Positions 59,962-64,000 of a stretch of DNA of 64,000 nt are shown here, piece after piece. Below the pieces are notes generated by a model. It did no database searches. It was not told the DNA's origin and saw only the letters and a program-made list of their open reading frames with translations. Made by a program: the position numbers and the translations under genes. Source of the DNA: Bacillota bacterium (lineage in GTDB: Bacteria; Bacillota; UBA4882; UBA8346); the NCBI GenBank assembly GCA_023402395.1, contig JAEYGI010000040.1:1054001-1118000 (forward strand), in the 5' to 3' direction. How positions within the stretch are numbered: position 1 is the stretch's first letter; each line of letters opens with the position of its first letter.

Positions 59962-61301
59962 AAATATCCTCCCATCATCGAACTGCTCATCCAACTCTCG
60001 GTTAATCCATAACCTAAAAACGCCAACACAATAAACCGGGCCGCCCTCGAATGCTCTATAACGCAGGCATTCCTGATGCTGATATTCCAAAAGACCAGCA
60101 ATAACGCGATTAAACTAAAAACTCCATATTCCAGCCAAAACTGCAAGTATAGTTGATGAGCATGATCAGCTACGATCCCCGGCTCTTGATACCAGGGGTA
60201 GAATGTCCCGAAATTGCCAGGACTGATTCCCCAGGCCCAATGGTCGCCGAGAATCCGTGCTACGCCGCGCCAAATCTCCCACCGGTATCCCAAGGTGCCA
60301 TCGCGCCAAGACCAGAGGCTGGCGATGCGCTTCCACAAGCCGGCTTGAGTCCCTACTCCCAATAATAATACGAGCATTATAGCTAACCGGCGTCCCCGGA
60401 GCATGCCGCAGAAACGGATCGCTAAATATAATGCCGCCAACACCCAGGCGGTTCTCGAATAAGTAAGTGCCAGCGAAAGCAAAACCAAGCCCAGCAATAG
60501 GCCTAAGCCCAATCGATGGGAAAAACGGGTTTCCTCCAGCCAAAACTCGCCGATCCATATTAATAACGATAAAAGAAATAATCCATACAAATTTGGGTTG
60601 CCAAAGACCGAGTAAACCCGGATCGGGATTACTTCAGCCTGTTCCGCGCCGACCCAACCCGGCGGGGTCGGAATCCCGGACCAATACTGCAGATATCCAA
60701 CGAGCATCCAAAATACGCCACTGATAATTATGGCTGTCCTGACTCGCCGGAGCCGCTCGGGATTAAAGGTCTTCGCCGCCAGCCAGGCTATCAAAAGCCA
60801 GCTTTGAAATTGTACCAACTCATTCCAGTTTTGGTTTGGACCGGGTGCGGAAAAGATCGTGGAGACGGCGACGATCATTCCCAGGCCAAATAATCCTTTT
60901 TGAATTGGAGTACTATTGCCTTGAATCAACAACCAAATGATCAAGAACGGCAGCAGCCCCATCCAGTAGCCAAACGCCGTCATCAAAGCAATGGCTACCG
61001 GGACTACTATCTCCATCGCTTGATTGCACCATGAGAGGTTTCCTGCCTTTTCCCGCCATTTTCCAACGATTGAATTACTCAGAGTGCTGAATCCAACCCC
61101 GAGTGCCCGAAACATACTTTTATCCCATACCGAAGCCCAATTCTTAAACCACTCCTGTAACTGAAGCCGGTGGAGAGAATCAGCCGTTAGACTACCCCGT
61201 GCCAATAGGCGAAACTCCCTTAGAAATCCTATTGTCACACAACTGGGCCCAACCATTAAACGGTAAAATCTTGACCCATGGAATACCCGAAGAAGCTTCA
61301 T
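59910..61301 (-). CDS. O-antigen ligase-like membrane protein
   Basis: A 463-residue membrane protein with about ten to twelve helices and a large loop near the C-terminus. The Wzy/WaaL signature region is SLALTYSRTAWVLAALYLAI, followed by YRWEIWRGVARILGDHWAWG and SPGNFGTFYPWYQ, DHAHQLYLQFWLEYGVFSLI (the conserved histidine of ligases). The ATG at 61301 overlaps the DUF4330 stop (ATGA). In this operon it probably joins or polymerises a cell-surface polysaccharide. Confidence 0.88.
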   Translation of the reverse strand: MKLLRVFHGSRFYRLMVGPSCVTIGFLREFRLLARGSLTADSLHRLQLQEWFKNWASVWDKSMFRALGVGFSTLSNSIVGKWREKAGNLSWCNQAMEIVVPVAIALMTAFGYWMGLLPFLIIWLLIQGNSTPIQKGLFGLGMIVAVSTIFSAPGPNQNWNELVQFQSWLLIAWLAAKTFNPERLRRVRTAIIISGVFWMLVGYLQYWSGIPTPPGWVGAEQAEVIPIRVYSVFGNPNLYGLFLLSLLIWIGEFWLEETRFSHRLGLGLLLGLVLLSLALTYSRTAWVLAALYLAIRFCGMLRGRRLAIMLVLLLGVGTQAGLWKRIASLWSWRDGTLGYRWEIWRGVARILGDHWAWGISPGNFGTFYPWYQEPGIVADHAHQLYLQFWLEYGVFSLIALLLVFWNISIRNACVIEHSRAARFIVLAFLGYGLTESWMSSSMMGGYFWLLIGMALAAQQERTV

Positions 61302-61804
61302 CGGGCCCGCGCCTTGAGATAATGAACTTCTCCGCTCAAACTGGTATAAAGGGTATGACACCTGAGCCGTTCCCCAACTCGAACCGCCAGTTTTCCGAGA
61401 TATACCCCACTTCGGGCGGGGCCGACGATCACCCGCCCGCCTCTTTTTTGTAGTTCCAAACGAAGGTCGACGTTACGGGGCGACCGGGTCAGCACCAGTT
61501 TTCCGCCGGATTCAAGGATCAGCTCGGCCGGTTCCACCGTCTTACGTCGAATCTTACCGAGATAATAATTCCGACCATCCAGGAACAAATCCTGTCCAAC
61601 CGTGACGCTATCCGCCACAAACGGAGGAATGTCTCGAACCAATAATCCGACCGTAACCGGACGCGTCTTGAGATCGAGCGGAACAGGGCGATGATCGGAA
61701 ACGACCTTGATACCCAATGCCAGAAGCAGAATGATGACAGCCAAATCGACCGGATTGATCAGACCGAACAGTTTTCCGCTTTCATCAAGCCACGTTTGCC
61801 TCAT
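61298..61804 (-). CDS. DUF4330 family membrane-anchored protein
   Basis: A 168-residue protein with one N-terminal transmembrane segment (about residues 18-37, PVDLAVIILLLALGIKVV) and an extracytoplasmic beta-rich domain (VTVGLLVRDIPPFVADSVTV, GQDLFLDGRNYYLGKI, KRGGRVIVGPARSGVYLG). This fits DUF4330, often found beside O-antigen ligase and CsaB genes in clostridia. Function unknown. ATG at 61804 with GGGGGTGATACC. First gene of the envelope operon. Confidence 0.82.
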   Translation of the reverse strand: MRQTWLDESGKLFGLINPVDLAVIILLLALGIKVVSDHRPVPLDLKTRPVTVGLLVRDIPPFVADSVTVGQDLFLDGRNYYLGKIRRKTVEPAELILESGGKLVLTRSPRNVDLRLELQKRGGRVIVGPARSGVYLGKLAVRVGERLRCHTLYTSLSGEVHYLKARAR

Positions 61805-61873
61805 GGTATCACCCCCTATAGTGTAACCAAGTCGCAACCGACCAATCTAAGAAAAATGCCGGATACCCGGCCA

Positions 61874-63340
61874 TTAACGTTTCTTTGCAATCTCTTTCCG
61901 GAGCAATTCATTAACCATACCCGGGTTAGCTCGGCCCTTGGTCTCCTTCATCATTTGCCCGACCAGGAAGCCAAGCGCCTGTTCTTTACCGGCCAGAAAG
62001 TCCGCCACCGATTTGGGATTGGCCTCAAGCACCTTGACTGCCAGCGCTGTTAATTCACCGGAATCACTAATCTGCACCAAGCCCTTCTCGGCTACGATCG
62101 CCTCCGGGTCTTTGCCGGTAAAGAACATTTCTTCAAAGACAGCCTTAGCGATCTTGCCGCTGATGGTACCGGCGTCAATAAGTTTCAGCATCTTGGCGAG
62201 TTGAGCCGGTTTGAGCTTAGCAGACTCCAGTTCAATCCGTTCTTGATTCAATAAGCGCGCCAGTTCAACCATGACCCAATTGCTGACGGTTTTGGCTTCA
62301 CCGTATTCGGCCACGGCAGCCTCGAAAAACTCGGCCATGGCCAGCGAACCGCTTATCAGGTTAGCGTCGTATTCCGGTAGGCCCCATTGTTTGACATAAC
62401 GTTTGCGCCGCGAATCAGGCATTTCCGGCAATCTTTGCCTGAGCTGCTCCACCCTATCTCGATTGATGGACATGGGCACTAGATCGGGCTCGGGGAAGTA
62501 CCGGTAATCGCTGGCTTCTTCCTTGGACCGCATGAAGACCGTAACGCATTTGACCTCATCCCAGGTCCGAGTCTGTTTGACCATCTTCTCCCCGGAGTCG
62601 AGCAACCGGGCCTGGCGCTCAGCTTCATATTCAAGCGCGGCCTGAACGGCCCGGAAAGAGTTCATATTTTTAATCTCGGCCAGCACTCCAAATTCTTTTT
62701 GACCTTTGGGACGAAGCGAGATATTGGCGTCGCAGCGCAGCGAACCTTCTTCCATTTTACAATCGGAGACCCCGGTGTATTGAAGCAAAGTCTTTAATTT
62801 TTCAAGATAATCCTTGGCTTCCTGAGGGGACCGAAGGTCGGGCGCGCCGACGATTTCGATCAAGGGAATGCCACAACGGTTGTAATCCTGCATTGAGTAA
62901 TCTGAGTCCAGAATTCCGGCGCCGGAATGGACAGTCTTCCCGGCCTCCTCCTCCAAATGGACCCGGATGATTCCGATCGATTTGACCTGATCCGGATTGC
63001 CTTCCACGTCAATTTCAATCCAGCCATCCTTACAAAGCGGCAGATCATACTGGGAGATCTGATAGGCTTTGGGCAAATCGGGATAAAAATACTGCTTCCG
63101 GTCGAACTTACTGAACTCGGCGATCGTGCAGTTTAGGGCCAGTCCGGCCATGATTGCGTAGTCCATGGCGGTTTCATTGAGCACCGGAAGCACTCCCGGG
63201 AGACCCAGGCATACGGGACAGACATGGGAATTCGGTTCTCCTCCAAATTCAGTGGCGCACGAACAAAAAATTTTCGATTCGGTCTTTAGCTCCGCGTGGA
63301 CTTCCAGACCGATGACGATCTCATAATCTGACAAAGGCAT
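61874..63340 (-). CDS. gatB: Asp-tRNA(Asn)/Glu-tRNA(Gln) amidotransferase subunit B
   Basis: A 488-residue subunit of GatCAB that phosphorylates and amidates Glu-tRNA(Gln). Signatures: [75 protein letters not shown] and VKQTRTWDE; the C-terminal tail domain (YqeY-like) is complete. ATG at 63340 with AGAAGGAGGAACCG. Follows gatA. It fits the tRNA-Gln gene and the lack of a visible glutaminyl-tRNA synthetase in the window. Confidence 0.97.
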   Translation of the reverse strand: MPLSDYEIVIGLEVHAELKTESKIFCSCATEFGGEPNSHVCPVCLGLPGVLPVLNETAMDYAIMAGLALNCTIAEFSKFDRKQYFYPDLPKAYQISQYDLPLCKDGWIEIDVEGNPDQVKSIGIIRVHLEEEAGKTVHSGAGILDSDYSMQDYNRCGIPLIEIVGAPDLRSPQEAKDYLEKLKTLLQYTGVSDCKMEEGSLRCDANISLRPKGQKEFGVLAEIKNMNSFRAVQAALEYEAERQARLLDSGEKMVKQTRTWDEVKCVTVFMRSKEEASDYRYFPEPDLVPMSINRDRVEQLRQRLPEMPDSRRKRYVKQWGLPEYDANLISGSLAMAEFFEAAVAEYGEAKTVSNWVMVELARLLNQERIELESAKLKPAQLAKMLKLIDAGTISGKIAKAVFEEMFFTGKDPEAIVAEKGLVQISDSGELTALAVKVLEANPKSVADFLAGKEQALGFLVGQMMKETKGRANPGMVNELLRKEIAKKR

Positions 63341-63376
63341 GACGGTTCCTCCTTCTCGCGCTCGTGATCGGGGCAA

Positions 63377-64000
63377 TTATAAATTGGGCCGTTTCGTATG
63401 AAAATCGGTGTTTTGCTCAAAAGCATAGCCGGCCCGCAATAGAACCTCTTCCTTAAACGCCGGGCCCAGCAATTGAAGGCCAATCGGCTTGCCCTGATAA
63501 AACCCTCCCGGGATAGAGAGTCCGGGAATCCCCGCCATATTACAGGTAATGGTGCAGAAATCCTCTAAATACATCTCCAGCGGGTCCTGGGTCTTGGAAC
63601 CGATCTTGAATGCTACCGAGGGAGCAGTCGGTGTCAAAATTAGATCGCAACTACGAAAAGCGCGGCTGAAGTCCTCTCGGATCAAAGTCCTCACTTTCTG
63701 AGCGCGGAGATAATAAGCGTCATAATAACCGGAACTCAATGCGTAGGTACCGACCATAATTCTTCGCTTCACTTCGGGGCCAAAACCTTCCCGGCGGGTC
63801 TTCATGAACAATTCGACCGAATCGGAAACGGCCTCGTTCGTCCGATGCCCATAACGGACCCCGTCATAACGCGCCAGATTAGAGCTGGCTTCGGCGGGAG
63901 CAATGATATAATAACTAGGAAGAGCGTATTGAGCATTGGGGAGCGTGACGTCCACCACTTCGGCGCCAAGTTCCCGGAAGACCCGTACCGCCTCTTCCAC
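63377..64000 (-). CDS. gatA: Asp/Glu-tRNA amidotransferase subunit A (3' part)
   Basis: The last 207 residues of the GatA amidase, which releases ammonia from glutamine; the catalytic Ser-cisSer-Lys part lies beyond the right edge. The visible part ([63 protein letters not shown] and [14 protein letters not shown]) is the conserved C-terminal region of GatA. It ends 36 bases before gatB and is co-transcribed with it. Confidence 0.96.
   Translation of the reverse strand: MEEAVRVFRELGAEVVDVTLPNAQYALPSYYIIAPAEASSNLARYDGVRYGHRTNEAVSDSVELFMKTRREGFGPEVKRRIMVGTYALSSGYYDAYYLRAQKVRTLIREDFSRAFRSCDLILTPTAPSVAFKIGSKTQDPLEMYLEDFCTITCNMAGIPGLSIPGGFYQGKPIGLQLLGPAFKEEVLLRAGYAFEQNTDFHTKRPNL

Overview
The window looks like a chromosome segment of a spore-forming Bacillota (Firmicutes) bacterium of moderately high GC. 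Evidence: a GPR spore protease, a complete GerA-type germinant receptor operon, a CIRCE/HrcA heat-shock operon, SsuABC-, YitT- and YqhH/YqhG-type genes, and strong GGAGG ribosome binding sites with frequent TTG/GTG starts. A deep clostridial relative of the Hydrogenispora type is a guess only. I see no complete prophage, insertion sequence or CRISPR array.

Layout. 1-4976: PotB/PotC-type ABC permeases with adenine deaminase, then a divergent M20 amidohydrolase. 4977-5665: a GATC-rich tandem repeat island. 5666-7840: a secreted, internally duplicated tyrosine phosphatase. 8500-12570: a partly decayed sulfur locus with an intact SsuA-C-B-type ABC transporter, the broken start of a NifH-type ATPase gene downstream, pieces of an O-acetylhomoserine sulfhydrylase gene upstream, and a duplicated promoter-driven leader with terminators. 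12825-14647: tRNA-Glu, tRNA-Gln and gltX. 14742-19671: two tiny proteins, then mrfA-mtnP-mtnA (methylthioadenosine salvage). 20287-23016: yqhH/yqhG-like pair.

23171-37894 is a dnaK supercluster on the minus strand: lepA, hemW, hrcA, an archaeal-like Group III chaperonin, grpE, dnaK, dnaJ, prmA and rsmE. It is interrupted by a small Nudix/NudC/UPF0145 block and by an opposite-strand TIM-barrel gene. The CIRCE operator and a good sigma-A promoter precede hrcA, so HrcA probably controls the chaperonin together with Hsp70.

38099-47409: LysE exporter, MurJ, GPR, a CsgG-like secreted protein, rpsT, and hisD-B-H-F. 47547-51815: germinant receptor operon A-C-B-D. 52199-64000: an orphan TctC binding protein, a nucleotidyltransferase with an eroded signature, a two-component pair, YitT, an envelope-glycan operon (DUF4330, O-antigen ligase-like, CsaB, WecG/TagA), and gatB with the 3' part of gatA.

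Three signals stand out. (1) The Group III chaperonin lies inside a CIRCE-controlled dnaK operon. (2) The broken NifH-type gene, sulfonate-type transporter and sulfhydrylase lie near mtnP/mtnA, which suggests a decayed anaerobic sulfur/methionine salvage system. (3) A family of double stem-loop elements has two clear copies in opposite orientation (3341-3526 and 35063-35250) and a diverged relative at 15247-15395. Several intergenic regions also carry palindrome-rich short-word repeat islands, each with its own sequence.
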